Positions 14,443 through 22,661 of a DNA stretch of 32,106 bases are shown here, piece by piece. Positions within the stretch are counted from its first letter, which is position 1, and each line of letters starts with the position of its first letter. Position numbers and translations under genes: made by a program. The notes beneath the pieces were generated by a model, which saw nothing but the letters and a program-made list of their open reading frames with translations, was not told where the DNA came from and ran no database searches. The stretch spans positions 1 through 32,106 of the forward strand of contig VBIW01000031.1 in the NCBI GenBank assembly GCA_005880915.1, given 5' to 3'. This stretch comes from Chloroflexota bacterium (GTDB taxonomy: Bacteria; Chloroflexota; Dormibacteria; Dormibacterales; Dormibacteraceae).

Positions 14443-15562
14443 GATCCTCCGCCTGCGCTTGCCGTTCCGCTCTGCGTTTCGCCATGCGGCGGCCGAGCGG
14501 GACGCGTCGGACACCGTCCTCGTCGTGCTCGAGGACGAGTCCGGCCACCGCGGCTTCGGCGAGATCCTAGCGCGACGCTACGTCACGGGGGAGAGCAGCG
14601 AGGCCATCTTCGCGACGGGGGCGCCGCAGCTCGGGGCCGGCGTGGTCGGCCGGGAGTTCGAGACACAGGAAGCCCTGGTAGCGTTTCTTTTGGACCAGCT
14701 CGCGGCGGAACAGTGGCCGCCGGCGCTGTTCGGAGGGTTCGAGGCGGCGCTGATCAATCTGTTCGAGCAGGCCGCGATGTGGGACATGAGTGCGGTCCTT
14801 GGGCCGCGCCGCGTGTCCCAGCCGGGGAACTGCTTCACCATCGGCTTGGAGGCGTCCGAGCAGCTGCGGCTGCGGGCGCGCGAGGCGCGCCTGGCTGGTG
14901 CGACGGTTGTCAAGGTCAAGGTCGGCGGAGAGCACGGTGAGGACGATGTCGCTCGACTGCGTCTGCTCAACGAATGCTGGAAGGGAACCATGCCGCTGCG
15001 CCTGGACGCGAACGGAAGCTTGTCGGTGGACGAGGCGAGCGCGCTGCTCGCCGGGTGTGCGGCGCTGCCGCTCGAGTCGCTCGAGCAGCCGTTCCCGGCC
15101 GAGGAGCCCGACCTGGCTGATAAGCTGCGGGAGGTCCATACGCGGAGCGGTGTGCCGTTGGTGGCCGACGAGTCGGTGTGCCGTCTCTCCGATGCTCGGC
15201 GGTGGGCGGGCGTGGGAGCCTACCAGTACTTCAATGTCCGGGTCGGGAAATGCGGCGGGTTGCTGGGGAGCTCGCAAATCATGGCTACGGCCCGGGCCAG
15301 CGGCATCCGGCTCGTTGGCGGAAGCATGGTCGGCGAGTCCGCCGTGCTCCGCCACGGCTCGGAGCTCCTGCTGGGCCACACCGACGATTTGCCCTACGTG
15401 GAAGGGCTGGCGCAGAACCGCGCGTTGCTGGCCTGCGAGCCGGTCAACGTCGTGTACAACGAAGCGTTCACCAACGGTAGCAGGCACGGGCCGACGGCGG
15501 TGTTCAGTGAGAACGAGGAGGCTCGGCACCGCTTTCTCGTCGGTTTTCGACGCGTTCCCTAA
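14423..15562 (+). CDS. enolase-superfamily enzyme, muconate-lactonizing subgroup (OSBS/dipeptide epimerase/N-acylamino acid racemase-like)
   Basis: A 379-aa enolase-superfamily protein. The MLE-subgroup active-site set is complete: KVK (about residues 163-165), Asp in RLDANGS (about 195), Glu in LEQPF (about 221), Asp in VADES (about 248) and Lys in VRVGKCGG (about 275). That arrangement is shared by o-succinylbenzoate synthase (MenC), dipeptide epimerases and N-succinylamino acid racemases. The 20-nt overlap with GH3, which makes N-acyl amino acids, makes an N-acylamino acid racemase/epimerase role attractive. An OSBS-like dehydration is the alternative. The ATG at 14423 (RVTGCEILRLRLPFRSAF) matches the usual N-terminus; an upstream ATG at 14393 would only lengthen the overlap. 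Confidence 0.85.
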   Translation: MRVTGCEILRLRLPFRSAFRHAAAERDASDTVLVVLEDESGHRGFGEILARRYVTGESSEAIFATGAPQLGAGVVGREFETQEALVAFLLDQLAAEQWPPALFGGFEAALINLFEQAAMWDMSAVLGPRRVSQPGNCFTIGLEASEQLRLRAREARLAGATVVKVKVGGEHGEDDVARLRLLNECWKGTMPLRLDANGSLSVDEASALLAGCAALPLESLEQPFPAEEPDLADKLREVHTRSGVPLVADESVCRLSDARRWAGVGAYQYFNVRVGKCGGLLGSSQIMATARASGIRLVGGSMVGESAVLRHGSELLLGHTDDLPYVEGLAQNRALLACEPVNVVYNEAFTNGSRHGPTAVFSENEEARHRFLVGFRRVP

Positions 15563-15576
15563 CTGGAGAGAAGCGC

Positions 15577-15825
15577 ATGACGACGCAGCAACAGGTGTTC
15601 GAGTACATCCGCACGAAGCTGAACCCGAACGCGTCGCTGAAATTCGATCCCGCGCAGAACTTGTTGGGAGACGGCATCCTCGACAGTTTGGCGATGATGG
15701 ATTTGATCGTATGGTTGGAGCAGACGTTCGGGATCACGATCGAGACGGAGGATCTCGTGCCGGAGAATTTCGGCACCCTGAACGCCATGGCCGTCTACGT
15801 CGCAAAGGCGTGCACGGTGGCCTGA
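15577..15825 (+). CDS. acyl carrier protein
   Basis: An 82-aa stand-alone carrier protein. GDGILDSLAMMDLIVWLEQTFGITI holds the phosphopantetheine attachment Ser in the DSL motif (about residue 38), with the typical helix II hydrophobic pattern; the preceding loop and following IETEDLVPENFGTL are also typical. It starts 14 nt after the enolase-like gene with a GGAGAG Shine-Dalgarno and stops 4 nt before the AMP ligase. That spacing strongly suggests the ligase loads it. No phosphopantetheinyl transferase or ketosynthase is in the window, so a genomic PPTase would be required. Confidence 0.9.
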   Translation: MTTQQQVFEYIRTKLNPNASLKFDPAQNLLGDGILDSLAMMDLIVWLEQTFGITIETEDLVPENFGTLNAMAVYVAKACTVA

Positions 15826-15829
15826 GGCC

Positions 15830-17377
15830 ATGCTGCTGCACGAGCGGTTGCACGATGTCGCGGGGCGGCTGGGCGACAAAGTCGCCCTCAGCTTCGCCGA
15901 GGGAGCGCTTACCTTTGCGGAGCTCGATCGGAGAAGCCGGGCGCTGGCGGCGCGTCTGCGCGCCCTGGGCGTCGGTCCGGGGGACCGCGTGGCGATGCTC
16001 GGCGACTCCTGCGCCGCGTTGGTCGTCGCGTTGTGGGCGACGCTCAATTCGGGCGGGATTGCCGTCTATCTCAACGAGCAACTCGCCCCGGAAGCCCTAG
16101 CCGAAGTGCTGGACGATTGCGAGCCGGTGGTGGTCATCGCCTCGCGGCGCAATGCGGATGCGAAGCTGTCCCGGATACAACCAGGCAGGCGGATGGGTCG
16201 TGTGCTGGTGCTCGAGGACGAGGGCGGTTTGTTCGTGGGATCCCCGGGGAACGGTGGACGATTCCCCGTCACGACCTCCGAGTCCGACGTGGCCACGATC
16301 GTCTACACGTCCGGCAGCATGGGACGCCCCAAAGGGGTGTGCTTGTCGCACCGCAACTGGAATACCACCGTGAGGGCCGTCTCGACGCACATGCCGATCA
16401 CGGCCGACGACTCGTATCTCATGGTCGTGCCGCTGCACTACGTTCACGGGCTGATGCAGCTCTTCGTACACACGCTGAGCGGCGCGACGATTCATTTCGC
16501 TAAGGACTTCCTGTTCCCGAACGTCGTACTCGACCAGCTGGTGTGCACGCGGGTAACCGGGTTTTCCGGGGTCCCCTACCACTTCGCGGCCTTGATCGAT
16601 CGCAGCACTTTTTTGCAGACCGGCTTGCCGCACCTCAGGTGGATCACCGTGACCGGAGGCAGGATGCCGCCGGAGCGGGTGGCGCAAATCCGGAAGGCAA
16701 AGCCGGCGTTGGAGATCCACATCGCGTACGGCCAGACGGAGTGCGCCCCGCGGGCGACGGCGCTCGATCCCCGACGCATCGACCGCAAGCCGGATTCGGT
16801 AGGCTCGCCCATTCCCGGCGTGACCGTCTTGATCCTGGACGACGAGGGGCAGGAAGTCCCGCAGGGCGAAGTGGGCGAGGTCGTCGTAGCCGGGGACAAT
16901 GTGATGGTCGGCTATTGGCGGCAGCTGGATGCCACGGCTCGCGTGATCGATGCACTCCGCCGGCTGCACACCGGTGACCTTGGCCGGCTCGACGAGGAGG
17001 GAGACCTGTTTCTCGCTGGGCGGCGCGACGCGATGATCAAGACCGCGGGGGAGCGCGTCTTCGCCGACGAGATCGAGGCGGTGTTGCTGCAATGCGAAGG
17101 GGTGGTCGAGGCAGTGGTCGTGGGCGTCCCCGACGAGCTGGCGGGCCAGCGGATCGAGGCCCACGTCCGCGTCGAGCCGCCGCTTCCGGCGGGGGACGCG
17201 GCCACGCAGCATCTCGCCGATCGCATCCGGCAGCAGTGCCTCAGCCAGCTGCCGTTCGCCCGCGCGCCAAAGGCGTACCACATCTGGGCCGAGTTCCCTC
17301 GTAAGCCGAACGGCAAGGTCGACCGCCAGCGGATGCTCCAGGGTCCCGGGAGTGTCCTGCGAGCCGCGGTCGGCTGA
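15830..17377 (+). CDS. AMP-forming acid:carrier/CoA ligase
   Basis: A 515-aa ANL-superfamily adenylating enzyme. Core motifs are A3 IVYTSGSMGRPKGVCLSH (about residues 157-174), A5 AYGQTECAP, A7 HTGDLG, A8 RRDAMIKTAGERVFADEIE and A10 PRKPNGKVDRQ with the catalytic Lys. It activates a carboxylic acid as acyl-AMP and, given the ACP gene 4 nt upstream, most likely loads it onto that carrier, although CoA ligation is possible. The length is normal for single-domain ligases such as MenE or fatty acyl-AMP ligases. The stop shares bases with the start of the UbiD-like gene (TGATG). The acid substrate cannot be read from the sequence by eye. Confidence 0.9.
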   Translation: MLLHERLHDVAGRLGDKVALSFAEGALTFAELDRRSRALAARLRALGVGPGDRVAMLGDSCAALVVALWATLNSGGIAVYLNEQLAPEALAEVLDDCEPVVVIASRRNADAKLSRIQPGRRMGRVLVLEDEGGLFVGSPGNGGRFPVTTSESDVATIVYTSGSMGRPKGVCLSHRNWNTTVRAVSTHMPITADDSYLMVVPLHYVHGLMQLFVHTLSGATIHFAKDFLFPNVVLDQLVCTRVTGFSGVPYHFAALIDRSTFLQTGLPHLRWITVTGGRMPPERVAQIRKAKPALEIHIAYGQTECAPRATALDPRRIDRKPDSVGSPIPGVTVLILDDEGQEVPQGEVGEVVVAGDNVMVGYWRQLDATARVIDALRRLHTGDLGRLDEEGDLFLAGRRDAMIKTAGERVFADEIEAVLLQCEGVVEAVVVGVPDELAGQRIEAHVRVEPPLPAGDAATQHLADRIRQQCLSQLPFARAPKAYHIWAEFPRKPNGKVDRQRMLQGPGSVLRAAVG

Positions 17378-18753
17378 TGTCAGGCGCCGATCTCCGGTCG
17401 TTCCTCCAGTTCGTCCGGGACCACAGTCCCCGGGAGTACGTTCGCCTGGACAGAACGATCTCGCCTCAATGGGAGCTCGCGGCGATCGTCGCAAAACTGG
17501 AAGGGGCGCTGCGCGCACCAATCATCGAGTGCCGGCAGGTCAGCGGCACGACGCTCCCCGTGGTCACCAACGTTTGCGCCTCGCTCTCTCGCATCGCGCG
17601 ATCGGTCGGCCGCACCGAGCGCGAGCTGGACGATATGCTGGCGGGCGCGTACGACCGGCCGATCCCACCCCGGATCGTGGCCGATGGCGCCGCGGCCCCG
17701 GTGCGACACGAGGTACGGCGTGGCGCCGCCGTGGACTTGGGGTGGCTACCGCAAATGCGCTACACCGAGGTCGAGACGGCCCCGTACCTGACCGCGACCG
17801 CGGTCGTCGCGCGCGACCCCGACGGCGGTACGCTCAACATCAGCTACCATCGGCTGATGATCTGCGACCGCGCGACGACCGGGATTTTCATGGCGCCAGG
17901 GGGACACCTGCACGCGATTCACACGAAGAACGTCGCCAGCGGGGCCGACACGCCGATCGCCGTGTTCATCGGGGGACACCCGTTGTGGTCGCTCGGAAGC
18001 CTCGCCGCCGGAGGCCTCGAGCTCGACGAGTTCGGCATCATCGGTGCCCTGCTCGGCGCGCCGCTCGAGGTCGTCCCGGGGCTGCTCGACGGCAGGCTGC
18101 TGGTGCCGGCATCGGCCGAGATCGTTCTGGAGGGATCCATTCGCCACGACCGCCACGTGGACGAGGGCCCGTTCGGGGAGTACGCGGGGTACGCGATGCC
18201 GCGGGCGACGCAGCCGGTGTTCGAGGTGGCACTCCTGAGTCACCGTGACCAGCCGGTGTTTCAGGACATCGTGGCGGGCCGGGTCGAGCATCTCACGATG
18301 ACGGGAGTCGCCCTGCGGGCGCACCTGGAGCGAGCGTTGCGACGGGCTTACCCCGAGACGATCCTCGAGCTCTATCTCCCGGCGCCGATGACGCTGTTCC
18401 TGAAGCTCGACAAGTCCCGGCTCGCCGGGCGAGGTGTGAGCGAGCTGATCCGAGAGGTGCTCACCTCGCAGCCATACCTGAAGCGCCTGGTCTGCTTCGA
18501 TCCGGACGTCGAGTTGCGGAGCCTGCCGCGCACGCAATGGGCGGTCGCCACCCGTACCCAGATCGATCGCGATCTCGTGGTGATTCCTGATCAGGCGGGC
18601 ACCGGCCTCGATCCTTCGGAGCGTGAGGGGCGGACTACCAAATGGGGTCTCGACGCCACGGCAAAGCCGGATCTCGCGCACTATGCAGCCCGGAACCGCG
18701 TCCCGCAGCACGTGCTCGATCGGGTTGATCTCAGCGAGGTCCTGGGACGTTAG
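17377..18753 (+). CDS. UbiD family prenylated-FMN (de)carboxylase
   Basis: A 458-aa member of the UbiD family, which uses prenylated FMN to reversibly decarboxylate aromatic or alpha,beta-unsaturated acids. The catalytic glutamate pair spaced five apart is visible in EGPFGEYAGY (Glu263 and Glu268). Also typical are GTLNISYHRLMICD, GGHLHAIHTKN and the C-terminal RTQWAVATRTQIDRDLVVIPDQAG. No UbiX flavin prenyltransferase gene is in the window, so cofactor must come from elsewhere in the genome. It is last in the + arm and ends 18 nt from the convergent SDR gene. The substrate is unknown; Fdc-like action on a cinnamate-type acid or UbiD/MqnL-like action on a hydroxybenzoate are both possible. 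Confidence 0.92.
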   Translation: MSGADLRSFLQFVRDHSPREYVRLDRTISPQWELAAIVAKLEGALRAPIIECRQVSGTTLPVVTNVCASLSRIARSVGRTERELDDMLAGAYDRPIPPRIVADGAAAPVRHEVRRGAAVDLGWLPQMRYTEVETAPYLTATAVVARDPDGGTLNISYHRLMICDRATTGIFMAPGGHLHAIHTKNVASGADTPIAVFIGGHPLWSLGSLAAGGLELDEFGIIGALLGAPLEVVPGLLDGRLLVPASAEIVLEGSIRHDRHVDEGPFGEYAGYAMPRATQPVFEVALLSHRDQPVFQDIVAGRVEHLTMTGVALRAHLERALRRAYPETILELYLPAPMTLFLKLDKSRLAGRGVSELIREVLTSQPYLKRLVCFDPDVELRSLPRTQWAVATRTQIDRDLVVIPDQAGTGLDPSEREGRTTKWGLDATAKPDLAHYAARNRVPQHVLDRVDLSEVLGR

Positions 18754-18771
18754 GGACCCACCACAGACTTG

Positions 18772-19450
18772 TCACACGGCCGTCCGCCCACCGTCGACCG
18801 TGAGGACGTGTCCCGTCACCGACCGGGCCTCCTCCGAGGCCAGATAGGCAACGGCGGCGGCGAGCTCAGCTGGTTCGATGAACCGTCCGGTCGGTACCTG
18901 GCGCGACGGCATTGACGGTGACCCCGAACTGCGCGAGCTCCAGCGCCAGCGAGCGAACCAGTGCGTTCACCCCCGCCTTGGACGCGGCGTAGATCGCGTT
19001 GAAGGGGGCGCCGAGCTCCGCCGAGATCGACCCGACGTGAATGATGCGGCCCCAGCGGGCCGCCATCATGGGTCGCAGCACCGCGCGGGAGACGAGCCAT
19101 GCACCCAGCAGATTGGTCTCGAGGACGGCACGCGCCCGGGCCGGATCGCCGAGCACGACGGGCGCGATGTAGCTCGTGCCTGCGCTGTTGACGAGGATTT
19201 CGAGCCGGCCGTGGGTGTGCACGACGTCCGTCACCAGCCGGTCGACCGCCGCCGCATCGGTCACGTCCAGGGTCCGCCCCTCGGCCTTCCCACCCGCGTC
19301 GCGGATCGCCTTGGCTACCGCCTCCACCTCCGCGGTGGATCGTGCGGCGACAACGACGCTGTGGCCGTCGGCGGCGAGGCGCTCCGCGATCCCCCGCCCG
19401 AGCCCCCGTCCGCCTCCGGTCACCAGCGCGACCCTGGGTATCAGCCCCAC
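18772..19450 (-). pseudogene. short-chain dehydrogenase/reductase, frameshifted near its C-terminus
   Basis: Classical SDR of about 225 aa: RVALVTGGGRGLGRG cofactor loop (about residues 6-20), LDVTD, LVNSAGTS, catalytic Ser in HVGSIS and YAASK (Tyr-Lys). After VNAVAPGT the frame runs into a stop at 18866-18868. The missing end is intact in another frame: TGRFIEPAELAAAVAYL followed by EEARSVTGHVLTVDGG, ending at 18772. The shift is at roughly 18890-18905. It could be a true mutation or a consensus error; the active-site residues precede it. GTG 19450 is the likely start because it overlaps the flavoprotein stop and gives a normal SDR N-terminus. Confidence 0.8.
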
Positions 19451-21105
19451 GGCTTGATCCGAATGTCTCCGGGACGGTCCGTCCAGCCGTGTGCCTGCGC
19501 CACCCACTTACGCTCGAAGCGGAGTTGTCCGTCGTCTCGGGTGGCGAACAGGTTCGTGAGCCAGGCTTGGTCATCGCGCGCCGGATAATCGCTCCGGACG
19601 TGACTGCCGCGGCTCTCCGTCCGCAGCGAGGCGGCCTCCACGATGACCTCCGCGACGTCCAGCAGGTCGTGCGCCAGGCGGTCGCGCTCCTCGAGGATGA
19701 ATTGACGGGCACGCCCCAGCGAGGTCGCGTCCTTTTCGACCATCAGGCACTCCCACATGACGCGTTGCAAGGTGGGGCGCAGGTCGTCCGGACGATGCCG
19801 GCCATGCGCCTCGCGCATCCGGGCCAACGGCTCGAGCAACGGTTCCAGTGCGGGGGAGGTAGCGCTCACGTCCCCGCGGCCGCGGGCGACCTCGGCAGCT
19901 TTTCGGCCGGCCCGCCACCCGAAGACCTGTGAGCCCCCGAGCATGGTGCCGCCCAGCCGGTCGGCGCCCTGCCACCCGGAGGCTTCGCCCACGGCGAATA
20001 ACCCGGGCAGCGTCGCTTGTCCGCAAGGGTCGATGCGGATGCCGCCGTTGCTCGTGTGGTGATGCAGCTGCACTTGGAGCAGGTCTCGACGGATATCGAT
20101 GCCGCGCGACTCGAGGAACTTGATGAACAGCTCGGGCTGAAAGCCGCGCTCGGCGCCGGACAGGTCGAGGAAGACGCCGTCGTGTGCGGTGGCTCGACCA
20201 GCCAGCACCTCGCCCTTAATCGCCCGGTCGAGATGCAGCGCCGCGTCCCGGCAGCTCACGGGCCAGTGCGATGCCTTGAGGCGCGAAACCTCCTCGAGCG
20301 TCACGCCGGCTGGCAAGTACTCGTGGATGAAGGTCTTCCCGTGCGCGTTCAGAATCCGGTAGGGCTCCTCCATGTCGTACAGCATGACCATGGCCTGGCT
20401 CGGCCACGTCGTGGCGAGGCCCTGCTGCATGAACTCCATATTGAATAGCTCTGCGCCGGCGCGGAGCGCCATCGCATAGCCGTCGCCCGTGTTGCCCGGC
20501 GGATTGAAGCTGTACCGGAACAGCTGACCCACGCCCCCCGTGGCGATCACCACGGCGCCGGCATCCAGCAGGAACGGCTCGCCCTCGTCGTCCACACCGA
20601 CGGCGCCGGTGCAGCCGCCGTCCTCGACCACGAGATCGGTGAGGTTGGCGTGCTCCAGGACCTGCGTCCCGGTCTGCTCGATGATCGTTTTCTGGATCGC
20701 AACGATACTGTTGGTGTTCCCGGCCTTGGGGTTCGCCTCCATGGTGGCGAGCATCTTACTCTGGAACTGCATCCCCATGGAGCGGAGCCGCTTCACGGCG
20801 TCGCTGACCTCGTTCACGAACACTCGGCACAGCTCTGGGTCGGCCATGCCGAGCCCCGTCTGGATCATGTCCCCGTACACAGCGTCCGGCGGGTTGAAGA
20901 AGCTGCCCTCCGGCCCCACGGTGCGAATGGTCCAGAAGTCGGCGAGCGGGTTCGACGTGGCGCCCGCTCCTCGCTCGCCGGGAACGCCGAAGCGCCCCTT
21001 CACCGCGAGCATCGTTCCGGCGCCGGCCTCGTGCGCCGCGATCGTGGCGGCGGTGGCGGCGCCTCCCCCACCCACGACCAGGACGTCGGTCCGATAGTGG
21101 TTCAT
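19441..21105 (-). CDS. FAD-dependent oxidoreductase, fumarate reductase/succinate dehydrogenase flavoprotein family
   Basis: A 554-aa flavoprotein. The N-terminal FAD Rossmann motif is DVLVVGGGGAATAATIAAHEAG (about residues 7-28). Also present are VVIATGGVGQLF, the catalytic-region HHHTSNGGIRID, and the C-terminal LPGLFAVGEASGWQGADRLGGTMLGGSQVFGWRAG that closes the FAD site. The helical C-terminal domain is like that of AprA/SdhA/NadB proteins. It could dehydrogenate or reduce an alpha,beta-unsaturated intermediate. There is no iron-sulfur or membrane subunit nearby, so it probably works as a soluble enzyme. The start overlaps the hydrolase stop by 4 nt (ATGA) and its stop overlaps the SDR start. 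Confidence 0.88.
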   Translation of the reverse strand: MNHYRTDVLVVGGGGAATAATIAAHEAGAGTMLAVKGRFGVPGERGAGATSNPLADFWTIRTVGPEGSFFNPPDAVYGDMIQTGLGMADPELCRVFVNEVSDAVKRLRSMGMQFQSKMLATMEANPKAGNTNSIVAIQKTIIEQTGTQVLEHANLTDLVVEDGGCTGAVGVDDEGEPFLLDAGAVVIATGGVGQLFRYSFNPPGNTGDGYAMALRAGAELFNMEFMQQGLATTWPSQAMVMLYDMEEPYRILNAHGKTFIHEYLPAGVTLEEVSRLKASHWPVSCRDAALHLDRAIKGEVLAGRATAHDGVFLDLSGAERGFQPELFIKFLESRGIDIRRDLLQVQLHHHTSNGGIRIDPCGQATLPGLFAVGEASGWQGADRLGGTMLGGSQVFGWRAGRKAAEVARGRGDVSATSPALEPLLEPLARMREAHGRHRPDDLRPTLQRVMWECLMVEKDATSLGRARQFILEERDRLAHDLLDVAEVIVEAASLRTESRGSHVRSDYPARDDQAWLTNLFATRDDGQLRFERKWVAQAHGWTDRPGDIRIKPWG

Positions 21106-21962
21106 TCGCGCGGCCTCCGCGGCGCACCGCCCATCCAGCCGCGCAGGATCGCCGCCACCTCGTGCGGCGCGTCGAACTGTACGCCGTGCTCTCCTGGCAC
21201 CGTGTGCAGCTCTTTGCGGCTGGCCCGCATCGTGCCGAACAGGCGCCGCGTTGCAGCGTTGTCCACCACGCGATCGGCTTGAGCCAGCACGATCACGGTT
21301 GGTGTCGTCAGCCGCGTGAGCTTGGCGCCCACCATGTACGCGAATTCCGCGAGGATGCCGTTCAAGCGGGGTGAGAGCTTGCGTAGGCGCAGGGGGTCGG
21401 GAAGGATGACCTGCTCGTACGCCGGTCCCCGCGTGAACGCCTCGGCGGGAATGATCGGGTCAACGGTTGCGTCGCCCGACCGTCCCGCGATCATGGAATG
21501 CTCGCGCACCGACGGCGCGGGCACGATCGCAGGAGCGAGGATCGCGAGCGAACTCACCGGGCGGCCGCGGAGGGCGAGGTAATTGACCGCGTATGCCGCG
21601 CCCCAGCAGAACCCCGCCAGGTGGAGATCCGACCCCTCAGACGCGTAGCGGTCAACGATGTGGTCCAGGTCGTCCAGCAGCACCGCTCCTGATGGGGCGT
21701 CGCCCCGGGGAGCGGGGTTTGCGCCGGAGCCGCGGCGATCCGGACAGACGGTCGTGATCCCATCGTCCGAGAGACACTCGGCCACCGGCGCCAGCCACTG
21801 CGAGTGGCTGATAAGGCCGTGCAGCATCACGACGCTCGCTACGGGGTGAGCGGCGCGCCACACGCGGACGGTGAGCGGATACCCGGTGGCACCCGGGACA
21901 GTTTCAGTTTCGCACGAGTGACTCGGACCGGTGCCCGTGTGGTGCCCCTGCGGCGCCGTCAC
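21102..21962 (-). CDS. alpha/beta hydrolase with Cys nucleophile
   Basis: A 286-aa alpha/beta hydrolase. VASVVMLHGLISHSQW (oxyanion-hole HG, about residues 41-56), CPDRRGSG, nucleophile elbow LAGFCWGAA (Cys119), acid in VLAQADRVVD, and a late His in GEHGVQF. Cys replaces the usual Ser in the GxSxG elbow, as in dienelactone hydrolases (GFCFGG). The N-terminal ~35 residues are atypical and Ser/Thr-rich; GTG 21962 lies 19 nt after the truncated B2 stop, and a later start cannot be excluded. It could be a thioesterase releasing a product from the ACP, a dienelactone-type hydrolase, or a C-C hydrolase. Confidence 0.82.
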   Translation of the reverse strand: MTAPQGHHTGTGPSHSCETETVPGATGYPLTVRVWRAAHPVASVVMLHGLISHSQWLAPVAECLSDDGITTVCPDRRGSGANPAPRGDAPSGAVLLDDLDHIVDRYASEGSDLHLAGFCWGAAYAVNYLALRGRPVSSLAILAPAIVPAPSVREHSMIAGRSGDATVDPIIPAEAFTRGPAYEQVILPDPLRLRKLSPRLNGILAEFAYMVGAKLTRLTTPTVIVLAQADRVVDNAATRRLFGTMRASRKELHTVPGEHGVQFDAPHEVAAILRGWMGGAPRRPRE

Positions 21963-21981
21963 GACGTCGCGCCGCGCGAGG

Positions 21982-22347
21982 TCACCTGGGCCCCGGGCAG
22001 AGGCGGGCCAGCAGGCGACCAGCGCCCGGTTTCAGGACGCCGATCCGCAAATCCGCCGGGTGATGGCTCTGGAGGAACAGGGCCTCGGTGGCAAGGGCCT
22101 GGGGCAGACAGGTGGCGCCCGGGATGACGCGACAGGCGACGCCGACCGCCCAGACGATGCGCTCCTGGGAGGGCAGCGGCCCGCGTGGCGTCCCGCCCCC
22201 CCGCGCCGCGCGAGCCAACAGGCGCCGGACGCTCCGCAGGGGCAGGACCCACAGCCCCACTCTTGCCATGGCGAGCCAAAGGACCGTCCTCGACAGCAGG
22301 ATGCGATCCGCGCCCGGCAGGCGCCACAGTTTACGGAGGGGTCCCAT
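21982..22347 (-). CDS. lasso peptide B2 leader peptidase, C-terminally truncated
   Basis: A 121-aa transglutaminase-like lasso B2 protein. Family features are the N-terminal KLWRLPGADRILL, GLWVLPLRSVRRLLAR and ERIVWAVGVACRVIPGATCLPQALATEAL, where the Cys (about residue 85) is the protease nucleophile, then HPADLRIGVLKPGAG. Normally the chain continues with an AHAWVE-type block supplying the catalytic His and Asp. Here it ends LLARLCPGPR and stops, and neither alternative frame shows that block. The family is usually 140-150 aa. The ATG at 22347 overlaps the B1 stop by 17 nt. Probably inactive unless complemented, and possibly broken by insertion of the downstream cluster. Confidence 0.75.
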   Translation of the reverse strand: MGPLRKLWRLPGADRILLSRTVLWLAMARVGLWVLPLRSVRRLLARAARGGGTPRGPLPSQERIVWAVGVACRVIPGATCLPQALATEALFLQSHHPADLRIGVLKPGAGRLLARLCPGPR

Positions 22348-22645
22348 CTCCGACCTCAATCAGATCCTGGGCGAGCAGTTGGCGCACGAAGGTGAGGACG
22401 TCGCGCTCGCAGCGATCGACGTCCACGTCGTACTCCCCGACGATGGTGTCGCGAATGTCCGCGATCGACGTGGGAGAGGCGAGCAGCGCCCAGATTCGCG
22501 CACCGACCGGGTCCAAGCCGTAGTACATGCCTGTTCGCAGGCTCAGAATGACGGCCTCGCCGGCGAGCTCGGACGAGACCTGGTCCTCGGCGGCGACGGC
22601 GACTGAGCTTGTCCTGACGGCGTGGTTGGATTTGAGCAGGTTCAT
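22331..22645 (-). CDS. lasso peptide B1 protein (PqqD-like leader-binding)
   Basis: A 104-aa PqqD-like RRE protein that binds the precursor leader and presents it to B2 and the cyclase. VSSELAGEAVILSLRTGMYYGLDPVGARIWALLASPTSIADI is the typical beta-hairpin plus helix (vLLdl..g.Yy.Ld..ga.iW.lL), with a winged-helix end ERDVLTFVRQLLAQDLIEV. The ATG at 22645 has a GGAG Shine-Dalgarno 6 nt upstream; the longer open frame overlaps the CapD-like gene and is not coding. It starts 16 nt after the CapD-like stop and overlaps B2. It is separated from the precursor it should serve by about 16 kb. Confidence 0.88.
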   Translation of the reverse strand: MNLLKSNHAVRTSSVAVAAEDQVSSELAGEAVILSLRTGMYYGLDPVGARIWALLASPTSIADIRDTIVGEYDVDVDRCERDVLTFVRQLLAQDLIEVGDGTPP

Positions 22646-22661
22646 GCCTCGCTCCAGGCCC

